Assembly: GCF_900639985.1 (NCBI RefSeq)
Contig: NZ_CAAAIM010000004.1
Span: 186,001-250,000 of the forward strand
Direction of reading: 5' to 3'
Source: Legionella rowbothamii
GTDB taxonomy: Bacteria > Pseudomonadota > Gammaproteobacteria > Legionellales > Legionellaceae
DNA: 64,000 bases
In this document: positions 23,970 through 32,468 of the stretch, in pieces
How the letters are laid out: each line of letters starts with the position of its first letter
How positions within the stretch are numbered: the first letter of the stretch is position 1
The notes under the pieces: generated by a model
The model's database searches: none
Seen by the model: only the letters and a program-made list of their open reading frames with translations
Told to the model about the DNA's origin: nothing
Made by a program: the position numbers and the translations under genes

Positions 23970-25379
23970 CTAAGATAGATTAATTTCCGGCATTTTTGAA
24001 CACTTATTAAATAAATAAGAACTTAAAATATGCAGCGGGTCGTACTGTTTTTTTAACTCAAGCCATTCAGAATAGCGTGCTCCATAATGATTTTGCCAAT
24101 AGTCATCCGCTAGTGACTCTCCTAAATACCCCGATAGATAACGTTTTCCCCCTAAAGGTAAAAAAAGTGCATCTAAATATTTGATGGCCTCCACACAACT
24201 GGGGGTGAATACCGCAGGTAAGCCAGGATTGATAATCATAAAAGAGAATATATGCGGTTCTTCGGGAATCATTAAAAAGCCAGTTGCTTTACGGTTAACG
24301 ATGGGGATTAAATGTACTAATGACGCATAGTGGATAGGTAGGGACTCTAAAATTTCTTCTAATTTATTTAACGGAAGCTTAGGGATAAAGCATTCATACC
24401 AAGGGTGTTGTAAATCCCATTGGCCACTCATTTTCATGACATTTAAGCGTGTGTCATGACGATGTAAATAAGAGTGAATGTCCTCGTCTTGAGTATGGAG
24501 AATTTTCCAAGGCTTCAAGGACAAACTATGAAAATCAGGTGCATGACGATCGTACTCAATCGAGACGTGCAAAGCATAAAGCCATTGCGCGAAGGGTGTT
24601 CGACCTGAGACGGTAAGCTTTGCTCCTTGTATGGCGGGAGTGCAAAAGGACTCAACATAATCCGCATAGTTTTGACATTGATGTAAATCATGCAGCCAGC
24701 TTTCTTTATCGTCATATGTTAAATAGAATGTTCGTACGGTTTTTTTGCATGATCTTAAGGCAATGCGAGCTCGGGTGATTACGCCAAAATGACCTTGACC
24801 TCCTAAACAGGCTTGCATTAACGGGGAATGCCTATCTACCTGTACTAATTCCCCATTGGCAAGGATAACCTCCAATTCGCGCACATGCGCAATTGCACTA
24901 CCGTATTTAAATGATGATGCGCCTATTCCTCCTGCTGACAGCACCCCACCAATCGATAAGTTGCAGTTATAAGGGAGTACATAAGGAGTAAGACAGTGAG
25001 GTAATGAGCGCTGGAGTAAATCGGCCCAAGTGCAATTTGCTTCTACCCAAATGGAATGATGCTCGGGCTCCTGAACCTTATTAAAATGCTTCATATTGAG
25101 GATTAATCCTCCAGGAGCCGCTAGTGATTGCCCATTTTGGCTCATGCCATTGCCACGAATGGTGATTGGAAGTTGGTGTTCATGAGCATATTTAAGTAAG
25201 GACTGCAGCGCCTCGCGTGTTTGGGGCTCGCAGACTGCTACAGGTTGGGAGTGTACCATCCCACCGAAATCGCGGCCGAAAGGAACCAGCGCCTGCTCAT
25301 TACTTAGAATGTTTTGCTCTGGTTTTTTTTCCCATTGCATTAGGTGTTGGGTGTTCCACTGGTTCGCAGTTTGCGGCAT
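23970..25379 (-). CDS. FAD-linked oxidase (FAD_binding_4 family)
   Basis: 469 residues. The N-terminal PP-loop FAD domain shows LPITIRGNGMSQNGQSLAAPGG and NLSIGGVLSAGGIGASSFKYG, typical of p-cresol methylhydroxylase/vanillyl-alcohol-oxidase-like and cytokinin-dehydrogenase-like flavoenzymes. The His in YGSAIAHVRELEV sits in the usual area for FAD contact. No signal peptide. The ATG at 25379 has AGGAAC upstream and lies 80 bp inside the preceding di-iron gene, in another frame, so translation is coupled. Substrate unknown; co-occurrence with kynurenine 3-monooxygenase suggests oxidation of an aromatic or amino-acid-derived compound. Confidence 0.82.
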   Translation of the reverse strand: MPQTANQWNTQHLMQWEKKPEQNILSNEQALVPFGRDFGGMVHSQPVAVCEPQTREALQSLLKYAHEHQLPITIRGNGMSQNGQSLAAPGGLILNMKHFNKVQEPEHHSIWVEANCTWADLLQRSLPHCLTPYVLPYNCNLSIGGVLSAGGIGASSFKYGSAIAHVRELEVILANGELVQVDRHSPLMQACLGGQGHFGVITRARIALRSCKKTVRTFYLTYDDKESWLHDLHQCQNYADYVESFCTPAIQGAKLTVSGRTPFAQWLYALHVSIEYDRHAPDFHSLSLKPWKILHTQDEDIHSYLHRHDTRLNVMKMSGQWDLQHPWYECFIPKLPLNKLEEILESLPIHYASLVHLIPIVNRKATGFLMIPEEPHIFSFMIINPGLPAVFTPSCVEAIKYLDALFLPLGGKRYLSGYLGESLADDYWQNHYGARYSEWLELKKQYDPLHILSSYLFNKCSKMPEINLS

Positions 25380-26094
25380 TTTTTAAGTTCCTTTTTTGGG
25401 CTAATTCCAGTTTACGGTTGCATGCAATTACTAATCCATCAAACATTTTAGTAAATGCATCATAACATCGATCAATCATTTGTAGGGCGTCACGTCTTAC
25501 GTGGGTAGGAACTTTTCTGGAAAATAATTCGCGTTCCATTTCCGTTTCAAATAATGCATGTGCTTTTTCTACATCCAGATGAGTCTTGGAAAAATATTTC
25601 AAATGTTCTTCCTCACCTGTTTTTCTCACTTGATCGGCCACTTTTTCAAAGAACACGTGTCCTGACGATTCAAGGGTTAAGAGAAGGGCGATATTCACAA
25701 TGTCATTTTTGGCATGGAATACTTCAGCAACAAGCGCATAAGCTGCATCACGAGTAGCGCGGGTCTCTCTACTGTAGAGCCAGCTAACCCCATTTTTATT
25801 ACAGGCTTTATTAATACTGGTTGTTCCCATATATTTTTTATCTTGTAAGAACCAACGGTCATGGCCTGCATCCTCGTGCCGATGATGGCGTGCTATTTTT
25901 TTGAGATAGGGATCTGTAACTCGTTCTTCATTAATGCGCAAAATATCTTGGAATGTCATAGTCCAAAAAGTTAATTCTGGAACAAAATAACTTATTTCCT
26001 CGAGGCTATTTAACTGTTCTAAAAGATTAAAAAACGGATGTTTTTTAAATTCATTTTGTTTTGAATCAATATAATCTTGAATAAGTCGCATCAT
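25300..26094 (-). CDS. Haem-oxygenase-like non-haem di-iron protein (HDO-type)
   Basis: 264 residues, all-helical. Metal-ligand-like motifs are spread as in the haem-oxygenase-like di-iron oxidases: Glu40, HHRHEDAGH (70-78), LESSGHVFFE (141-150) and THLDVEKAH (171-179). The C-terminal tail is basic (KKTRAKHSK) and overlaps the FAD oxidase gene by 80 bp. It lies 22 bp after kmo. Members of this fold do N-oxygenation, C-C cleavage or decarboxylation of amino-acid-like or fatty substrates with O2. I infer the enzyme class from fold-level motifs only. Confidence 0.6.
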   Translation of the reverse strand: MMRLIQDYIDSKQNEFKKHPFFNLLEQLNSLEEISYFVPELTFWTMTFQDILRINEERVTDPYLKKIARHHRHEDAGHDRWFLQDKKYMGTTSINKACNKNGVSWLYSRETRATRDAAYALVAEVFHAKNDIVNIALLLTLESSGHVFFEKVADQVRKTGEEEHLKYFSKTHLDVEKAHALFETEMERELFSRKVPTHVRRDALQMIDRCYDAFTKMFDGLVIACNRKLELAQKRNLKNAANCEPVEHPTPNAMGKKTRAKHSK

Positions 26095-26116
26095 CTCTCC
26101 CTGTTTTTTATGTGCA

Positions 26117-27463
26117 CTAACTCATGGTGTATGCTAAGTTCTTGTCCTTGATAAGTATGTCTATGCGTTCCCAATCAATAGCTTCAAGGTTGGTCACATT
26201 CTTGCAAATTTGATTTAAAAACTCAGTTTGTCTTACACCAATTTTTAGCGCTTCTGCATAAGGTGTATTAGTAAACATGACCAGTACGTGTTTGGAAACG
26301 TACTGTTGTGGGTAACGTTGCATGAGCAACAGTTCTAATTGTTTTTTTAAATTAAATTGAGGATCGCGGATATTGGTTTGAATTTCGTGGAAATTATCCA
26401 TAGACATTTGTGCTACCGCATCTGTATTGGGCTTTCTGGAGTGATAAAAGGCGGGCATTACTTGAGTCCAATCATCTTGGTATTTATCGAGCAATGTGTC
26501 TAAAATACGACAATCTTCGAAAGCGCTATTCATACCTTGGCCGAAAAAAGGGACGACGCCATGCGCTGCATCACCAAGTAACAGGCAGTGATTTTGATAA
26601 TGCCATGAGTCACATTGAATGGTGCTCATGTTACCTGTTGGGTGTTCGGTAAACTCATGCAGTAAATTGGGCATGACCTCATAGGCATCAGAAAACTCTT
26701 CTTTAAAAAAGGCATTAATTTTTAATTCATTATTTAATTCAGCGAAGCTATTTTTTCCTTCATGAGGTAAAAATAAGGAACCTGTAATGGAGTGATCGCG
26801 ATTAGGATTACCTAATAATAAAAAGGCATTCCTAGGCCATAGGTGTAAATATTCATGTGCGAGTTCGTGTTGACCTGGAGCACCAATGGACAATTCTTTA
26901 TATCCGTAGGATAAAAAGCTTCGCGTTGCTTTAATCAAGCCATGGGCACTTAATTGCTCTCGTACGCAAGAGTTAACTCCATCGGCGCCGATTAAGTATT
27001 GGTAGGGGAAACTTAAATGCTCTTCATGAAGGGTTTTAAAATACAAGACTTTCTTTTCAAGATCTAGATGAGATAATTTGCTATTAAAGCTAAATCGTAC
27101 ATTGGGATATTTTTCTGCTTCATTAAGTAACAGTTTATTTAATTCATTGCGTTCAACTGCATTAATGTATTCTTCATGATGGCGGCCAAAGGATTGGTAT
27201 TTTATTTGTCCTTGAGCGTCATGAATTGCTCGAGCTCGCATGGGAACCATTAACTGTGCTACTTCCTGCATAATTCCGACACCGGCAAGACCTGTAATTC
27301 CGCGGCAAGATAAGGCAAGATTTATGGAGCGTCCATCATGATTTTGAGTTAATCTGAGATCGGGTCTTGCATCAAAAACATGGAGCTTGTATCCACGTTT
27401 TGCCAGGTAGAGTGTAAGTAGGGTTCCGGATAAACCAGCCCCAATAATGCTTATCTCCTTCAT
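26117..27463 (-). CDS. kmo: Kynurenine 3-monooxygenase
   Basis: 448 residues. The Rossmann motif GAGLSGTLLTLYLAKRGY binds FAD; DGRSINLALSCRG, INAVERNELNKLLL and the second FAD motif LLGDAAHGVVPFFGQGMNSAFEDC follow, all diagnostic of KMO rather than generic aromatic hydroxylases. The C-terminal helices fit membrane association. It converts L-kynurenine to 3-hydroxykynurenine with NADPH and O2. No kynurenine formamidase, kynureninase or tryptophan dioxygenase lies in the window; the downstream di-iron and FAD oxidase genes may use the product. Confidence 0.9.
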   Translation of the reverse strand: MKEISIIGAGLSGTLLTLYLAKRGYKLHVFDARPDLRLTQNHDGRSINLALSCRGITGLAGVGIMQEVAQLMVPMRARAIHDAQGQIKYQSFGRHHEEYINAVERNELNKLLLNEAEKYPNVRFSFNSKLSHLDLEKKVLYFKTLHEEHLSFPYQYLIGADGVNSCVREQLSAHGLIKATRSFLSYGYKELSIGAPGQHELAHEYLHLWPRNAFLLLGNPNRDHSITGSLFLPHEGKNSFAELNNELKINAFFKEEFSDAYEVMPNLLHEFTEHPTGNMSTIQCDSWHYQNHCLLLGDAAHGVVPFFGQGMNSAFEDCRILDTLLDKYQDDWTQVMPAFYHSRKPNTDAVAQMSMDNFHEIQTNIRDPQFNLKKQLELLLMQRYPQQYVSKHVLVMFTNTPYAEALKIGVRQTEFLNQICKNVTNLEAIDWERIDILIKDKNLAYTMS

Positions 27464-27562
27464 TCCTATCTCCCTGATACATGAACTCTATAGGTATGGG
27501 AGCAAGAATTGTGCCTGGTTGGTAGGAATTGCTTTGGGATTAAGCCATATTAAGAATGTTAT

Positions 27563-27593
27563 CGAATTACCGGGGGCAAGCCACGGTAATTCG
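27563..27593. terminator. Hairpin after the GGDEF-EAL gene
   Basis: A perfect 10-bp inverted repeat (CGAATTACCG / CGGTAATTCG) with an 11-base loop sits just past the stop of the minus-strand GGDEF-EAL gene. There is no T-run, so Rho-independent termination is uncertain; it may be another extragenic palindrome. Confidence 0.5.
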
Positions 27594-27608
27594 GTCTTCT
27601 ATTATTGC

Positions 27609-29909
27609 TTACAAATAATCTCTTAGAACCTGCCCCAAATCTTCAGCCTTTTGAGGTGGAGAAAAGTAATATCCCTGAGCATAATCACAGCCATGCCTCA
27701 TAATAAACTCCCGTTGCAATTCCGTTTCTACTCCTTCGGCCAAAACCTCTAGATTTAGACTATGGGATAAGTTAATAATTGCGCGGGCGATGGCCGCGTC
27801 ACTTTCTTTATCTACTAATTCGGTAATAAATGAGCGGTCAATTTTTAATTTATCTACGGGAAATTGTTTTAGGTAGGCCAAACTTGAATAGCCTGTACCA
27901 AAATCATCAATGACCACTTTAATTCCCATATCTTTGAGTTCATACATTGCATCAACAGCATGTTTTATATTATCTACCAAGAGGCTTTCGGTAAGTTCTA
28001 ACTCAAGAAATTTAGGTGATAAGCCTGCTTCGGCAAGAATTTTTCCAATCATTTCTGGCATCCCTGGCTGTCGTAATTGCCGGCCAGAAATATTTACCGC
28101 CATGGTTAAATGAGAGTAGCCTTGTTGATGCCAGCGAACGAGTTGCTTGCATGCTTCTTCCATTGCCCACAATCCAATTTCTAAGATCAAACCATTTTCT
28201 TCAGCAACGCCGATGAAATCATTGGGTAGGACCATTCCTAAAATGTGACTATTCCAACGTAATAAAGCTTCAAAGCCAATCAATTTATTTTCTGATAAAT
28301 TGATTAATGGTTGATAGAGTAAATGAAATTCTTCTTTTTGCAGTGAATCACGTAAAGCATTGTTAATTTGCATGCGATTAACAATTTGCGTGTTCATTTC
28401 CTTGTCATAATTATGGTAGGTATTACGCCCATTGTCTTTGGCATGATACATTGATAGATCCGCGCTTTTCATCAACGATTCATAATCATTACCGTCCTTG
28501 GGGAAATAGCTAATGCCAATACTGCCGGTTATTTTGAGATTATGTTCGTCAATTGTAAAGGGCTTTGCTAAGGAGTTGAGTATCTTGTCGGCAATTTGAT
28601 GCGCTTGCTGCTCTGTATGGATGTCTTGCAATAAAATAACAAATTCATCGCCTCCTAGACGGCTGACGGTATCAATATCGTTGGTTGCGAGAAGCAATCG
28701 ATTTGATACAGCCTGCAAGAGTCGGTCGCCCATGCTATGGCCTAAGGTATCGTTGGTTAATTTGAAATGATCCAAATCTAAGAATAAAAAGGCTAACATG
28801 GCCCCTTTCTTTTTCGCCTGTAAAATTGCTTGATCAACACGGTCGATTAAGAGAACTCGATTCGGTAATTCGGTGAGGAAGTCATGTGTTGCTTGCTTGA
28901 TTAGCTGCTCTTCCATCTTACGACGTTCTGTAACATCATTGATAAGACAGATATAATGTTTCACTTTGTCAAAGGAATCTCGCACTGGTGCTACACTGAT
29001 TTCACACCAAAAAATTTCACCATTTTGTTGATAACTTTCAAGTTCAACCGTTTCTTCGCGTAATTCTTTTATTGCTAAGATGATGCGCTTGTGGTTCACA
29101 TGCTGAGTTTTATTCGCATGCAAGAACGTAAGATCTTGGCCCAAAAGCTGCTCTTCGGAATAGCCTGTGATACGCTCAATAGCTTTATTAACATAGATAA
29201 TAGGGAGATTAGGCTTACTAATATCGAGGATGGCCACGCCATGGGTACTTGCTTCAATCGCACGTTCACGAATACGAAGCTCATCTTCATGCATTAATTT
29301 TTTGGTGATGTCTCTAAAACTATATACGCGCCCGACAATTTCCACACCGACACGTTGGGGTTGCGTATAGCGCTCGAAAATACGCCCGTCTTTGAAATGT
29401 AATATAGGCAGTTCACCTTGCCAGTCAGGGTTGTCGTAAAGAAAATTGACATCGGAAATTAAACCTTCAGGATTAATTAACTGCTCTAGAATGTATTCGA
29501 AGCTAATGCTTTCTGTCCCAACTTCTAGCATAGAGGTGGGAATACGCCACATTTCCACGAATTTTTGATTCCAATCGACAACTTTACCTTGGCCATTTAC
29601 CATCATGATGCCATCAGCGGTTGACTCAAGAGTGGCGCGCAGTAGGGAGAGTGACTTTTCTAGTTCAATATTTTTTTCAAAAAGGTTAACCGCTTTTATC
29701 GTAATGTTTTCTGAAAGTGGGGCCGGGATGGAGCGTTGAAACTCAGGTTGAGTATGAAACCATTGTTCTAAAAGTGCAGGTAAATTGGGTGTCGGGGAAA
29801 TCATTCCTAATTCTTCACATACATTCGTAATGGAGGGTATTTTTCCTTGCTTTTTGACGGAACCGGCTGCCTGAACAACCTTAGTGTAGTCTGTTTCTTT
29901 TAAAGCCAT
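27609..29909 (-). CDS. PAS-PAS-GGDEF-EAL cyclic-di-GMP enzyme
   Basis: 766 residues, no membrane helices. Residues 1-60 resemble the KfrA-type N-terminal helix-turn-helix region (IPSITNVCEELGMISPTPNLPALLEQW). Two PAS domains follow (about 86-205 and 212-330), then GGDEF with intact RLGGDEF (417-423) and EAL with FEALLRW (546-552) and DDFGTGYSS. Both catalytic sites look intact. The inhibitory I-site RxxD is changed (NDID), so product feedback may be lost. The protein could make or degrade c-di-GMP in response to a cytosolic signal sensed by the PAS domains. It is monocistronic. Confidence 0.93.
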   Translation of the reverse strand: MALKETDYTKVVQAAGSVKKQGKIPSITNVCEELGMISPTPNLPALLEQWFHTQPEFQRSIPAPLSENITIKAVNLFEKNIELEKSLSLLRATLESTADGIMMVNGQGKVVDWNQKFVEMWRIPTSMLEVGTESISFEYILEQLINPEGLISDVNFLYDNPDWQGELPILHFKDGRIFERYTQPQRVGVEIVGRVYSFRDITKKLMHEDELRIRERAIEASTHGVAILDISKPNLPIIYVNKAIERITGYSEEQLLGQDLTFLHANKTQHVNHKRIILAIKELREETVELESYQQNGEIFWCEISVAPVRDSFDKVKHYICLINDVTERRKMEEQLIKQATHDFLTELPNRVLLIDRVDQAILQAKKKGAMLAFLFLDLDHFKLTNDTLGHSMGDRLLQAVSNRLLLATNDIDTVSRLGGDEFVILLQDIHTEQQAHQIADKILNSLAKPFTIDEHNLKITGSIGISYFPKDGNDYESLMKSADLSMYHAKDNGRNTYHNYDKEMNTQIVNRMQINNALRDSLQKEEFHLLYQPLINLSENKLIGFEALLRWNSHILGMVLPNDFIGVAEENGLILEIGLWAMEEACKQLVRWHQQGYSHLTMAVNISGRQLRQPGMPEMIGKILAEAGLSPKFLELELTESLLVDNIKHAVDAMYELKDMGIKVVIDDFGTGYSSLAYLKQFPVDKLKIDRSFITELVDKESDAAIARAIINLSHSLNLEVLAEGVETELQREFIMRHGCDYAQGYYFSPPQKAEDLGQVLRDYL

Positions 29910-29987
29910 GCGTTATTAATTATCCATTACGGTTAGAAAAATTCAGTTTAAATCATATATTTCTTAAATAATACAGTTTACCACTTT

Positions 29988-30200
29988 TTATTGATTCGCT
30001 CGAGAGTTCAGGTTCTCCATGATAAATTCGAGTGTGCGTTCATTGCTTTCGAGATAATCATCGGCAGAGGTTAAATGCGTTTAGGTAAAAAATATTCCAA
30101 TTGGGAATGGTTTATATTCGGTTTGTTCAAAACGTTTTAGTGGCGTATTCGGTGTTTTCTTGCGGCATATCCAAGTAGAGGTCATTGTAATTTTTTTAAG
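29988..30200 (-). pseudogene. Possible decayed protein-coding remnant
   Basis: In a 380-bp gap, the minus strand has short open stretches in different frames that look protein-like: LYLDMPQENTEYATKTF, then after a frameshift EQTEYKPFPIGIFFT, then DYLESNERTLEFIMENL followed by a stop at 29988. Each is cut by stops, and no start is convincing. I read this as the 3' end of a degraded gene of unknown family. It could be chance, given AT-rich DNA. Confidence 0.3.
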
Positions 30201-30291
30201 CTTCCTCTTTTTATCTCACAGCATAAGAAGTCCCTTAAAAATAACGAGTATATATAATTATTTTTAGATCGCCTGCTCTTTATTGATCTTT

Positions 30292-31536
30292 TTAGTCTAT
30301 TTTAGGGAATTTAATGGTGAAATGGGTGTACTCCCCCAGCTTGCCCTGGCAAGCAATTGCTCCTCCCGCGGCTTTCATGAGTAATTTGCAATAGGCTAAG
30401 CCAATACCCGTGCCACCTTGCCTTTCAGAGTAAAAGGGTTCAAAAATCAGCTTAGCTTTTTCTGTAGAAATACCTTGGGCAGTATCTTTAATATGTAGGT
30501 AATTAAAATTATCCTTTTCTTGTCCTTCAGCTATACTAATTAGCACCTCACCTTTGCCTTCTTTTTCAATAAAATCAAAGCTATTGTTCAATAAGTTCCA
30601 AATAAGATTTCTAAAGGCGATTTTTTCAATCCAGATTATAAAATCACCTTCTATAAGGAGGTCGATAAGTTCATGTTGATTATTTTTAAAAGGATAATCT
30701 TCTAAAGCATGTTTTAGGAGCTCATTGATGGAGTAAAATCCAAATTTGCAGGTATCAAACTTATCATGGCGGATGTTATTTAATTGCGTGCTAATGAGTT
30801 GATTCACACTGTCAATGCCACGTTCAATTTTCGCAATGCTTTGGTTTAAATTCTGCTTCACTTCCTGATTATTAGGCAGGGCTTCCACCAGGGATTTTTG
30901 CATTTTAGCCTGTAGGTAAATACTGCATAGCGGGGTTCGCAAGTCATGCGCTAAACTTCCCGCGAGTAAGCGCATCCCCGAAATTTTAGCGTTATAAATG
31001 AGTTCTCTATCTCGGGCAAAAAGCGCCCCAATGATAATGGCTGCTGTAAAGGTTATTCCTAAACCAAAAATGGATACATCGCCGGGAACATACTTAATTA
31101 TTTTATCTGTACCATAAACATAGAAAAAGTAGGCCAGACTGCTGCCTAACAGAAGCAATATTAGGGAGTCTAAGGCGTTTGTTACCAAAAACAGGAAAAA
31201 GGTCGCAGACATGCAATTCATTAACCATAAGGTTGCCCCAGCATTTAATAAGGTTAAATAAGTGAAAAAGAAAGGCAGGCAAAAGAGTAGACTGAGGTAC
31301 CAAAGAAATGGGAGGGCTCTTAGAAATTTAGGAGACCAAAATCGATGGAGCGCTAATAAGGCACAAAGAGTCGTCGCGATTAATCTGAGGAAAAACTCTT
31401 TATTTACCTGAAAATTTTGCAATTTCCAGAGAATTCCAAAAAGAGGAAAGTTGATCATCATCACAATACCAAATAAGGTGATTTGATGGCTGGCCTCAAT
31501 GGTTTTTTCCATCAGGTAATTGTAAACAGTAACCAT
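30292..31536 (-). CDS. CqsS/LqsS-family membrane sensor histidine kinase
   Basis: 414 residues from ATG 31536; the frame is open to a TTG at 31563, directly after the upstream stop. Six or seven helices fill residues 20-175, with the CqsS-like pattern INFPLFGILW, LPFLWYLSLLFCLPFFFTYL and AYFFYVYG. The kinase has LAGSLAHDLRTPLCS (phospho-His197), NLIWNLLNNSFDF (N-box), IKDTAQGIS and TGIGLAYCK (G-box). There is no receiver domain. This family senses alpha-hydroxyketone autoinducers (CAI-1, LAI-1). No lqsA, lqsR or other regulator gene is adjacent; instead a di-iron protein gene is directly upstream, suggesting a distinct signal or partner. Confidence 0.82.
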   Translation of the reverse strand: MVTVYNYLMEKTIEASHQITLFGIVMMINFPLFGILWKLQNFQVNKEFFLRLIATTLCALLALHRFWSPKFLRALPFLWYLSLLFCLPFFFTYLTLLNAGATLWLMNCMSATFFLFLVTNALDSLILLLLGSSLAYFFYVYGTDKIIKYVPGDVSIFGLGITFTAAIIIGALFARDRELIYNAKISGMRLLAGSLAHDLRTPLCSIYLQAKMQKSLVEALPNNQEVKQNLNQSIAKIERGIDSVNQLISTQLNNIRHDKFDTCKFGFYSINELLKHALEDYPFKNNQHELIDLLIEGDFIIWIEKIAFRNLIWNLLNNSFDFIEKEGKGEVLISIAEGQEKDNFNYLHIKDTAQGISTEKAKLIFEPFYSERQGGTGIGLAYCKLLMKAAGGAIACQGKLGEYTHFTIKFPKID

Positions 31537-31563
31537 TCCTTTTTTTAAAAAAAATAATATCAA

Positions 31564-32325
31564 TTAGCCACCTCTTTGTAATGATGACTTAGCCAGTGCA
31601 AAAATTTCATCGGACAATTTTTGCCACATTTGAATTTGATGCGAATAAATAAACTCAAAGGCTTGTTTTATTTTATCACTGCAGTGTTCCCAAATTGGCT
31701 CTAACTTTCCAATAACGGAACTAAAATGTTCTACATGAGTATGAACTTTAAAAAAAATCATTCCTTGAGATGAGGTACTCATCGATAAGGCGCATTCACT
31801 AAGATAAATGTAATCGATATTATCCAGGCGTTCATAAGCGGCAAATGCAGCGATTTGAGCTTCTGTGTCATGAGCTGCTAGCCAAGCCAGGTGACCTTTG
31901 TTAAATTCTTTGGCAAAAGGCCGGTAATGGGTCTCATTGACAATTTCATCATGAATATCAACACCATATTCTTGGGCAAAATTAGCATAAAGTTGTTCAT
32001 GGGAAAGCCTGTTTCCAATCCCAAACTCTTCATTAATATTTTCTAAGATAATTGATTTTGATAGAGCGTCAGCTGAAAAGTTGGCGATATACCACATGAA
32101 ATTAATAAAATGTCCTCTCAAATGATAAAAAATAGCGGCAAACAAATGTTTTTGATTTTTATCCCAGGCTCTGGTTTTCTCTATATTAAAAAGAGGAATA
32201 GATGATAATTTTTTGCGATACTCCGTATCAGTCTGAGCTAAAAACTGACTGAATGTTGAAGGAAGTGTTTGCATGTTAAACTGTTTATTCAAGTTAGCCG
32301 CGCTTATGTCAAAATGAGAGTGCAA
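31564..32325 (-). CDS. Haem-oxygenase-like di-iron protein (CADD/PqqC-like), paired with the sensor kinase
   Basis: 253 residues from a TTG at 32325 (internal ATG 32274 is an alternative). The helical fold and ligand pattern are those of iron-containing redox enzymes of the TenA/PqqC/CADD group: ENINEEFG..SHEQLYANF (Glu99, His109), AAYERLD (Glu165) and FFKVHTHVEHFS (His195, Glu199, His200). The stop at 31564 abuts the next frame, so it forms an operon with the CqsS-type kinase. Such proteins use O2 to oxidise or cleave small molecules. Whether it makes, changes or removes the signal sensed by the kinase is a hypothesis. Confidence 0.65.
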   Translation of the reverse strand: MHSHFDISAANLNKQFNMQTLPSTFSQFLAQTDTEYRKKLSSIPLFNIEKTRAWDKNQKHLFAAIFYHLRGHFINFMWYIANFSADALSKSIILENINEEFGIGNRLSHEQLYANFAQEYGVDIHDEIVNETHYRPFAKEFNKGHLAWLAAHDTEAQIAAFAAYERLDNIDYIYLSECALSMSTSSQGMIFFKVHTHVEHFSSVIGKLEPIWEHCSDKIKQAFEFIYSHQIQMWQKLSDEIFALAKSSLQRGG

Positions 32326-32425
32326 TTAAAATCCCACCAGGCAATTTAAATTAAAATCAGATTGTGTGTTATTTTAACACAAAGTGCTTTAAATTGAAAA
32401 TGATTAGAGAGATGAAAATAGGGGA

Positions 32426-32454
32426 AATCGCTTGAAGCCTTATTCCAAGCGATT
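32426..32454. terminator. Hairpin after the GST-like gene
   Basis: A perfect 9-bp inverted repeat (AATCGCTTG / CAAGCGATT) with an 11-base loop lies 15 bp past the stop of the minus-strand GST-like gene. It is followed on the minus strand by TTTCCCC, not a long T-run, so it is a probable rather than certain terminator. Confidence 0.5.
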
Positions 32455-32468
32455 ATTGGGTGAAAGCT

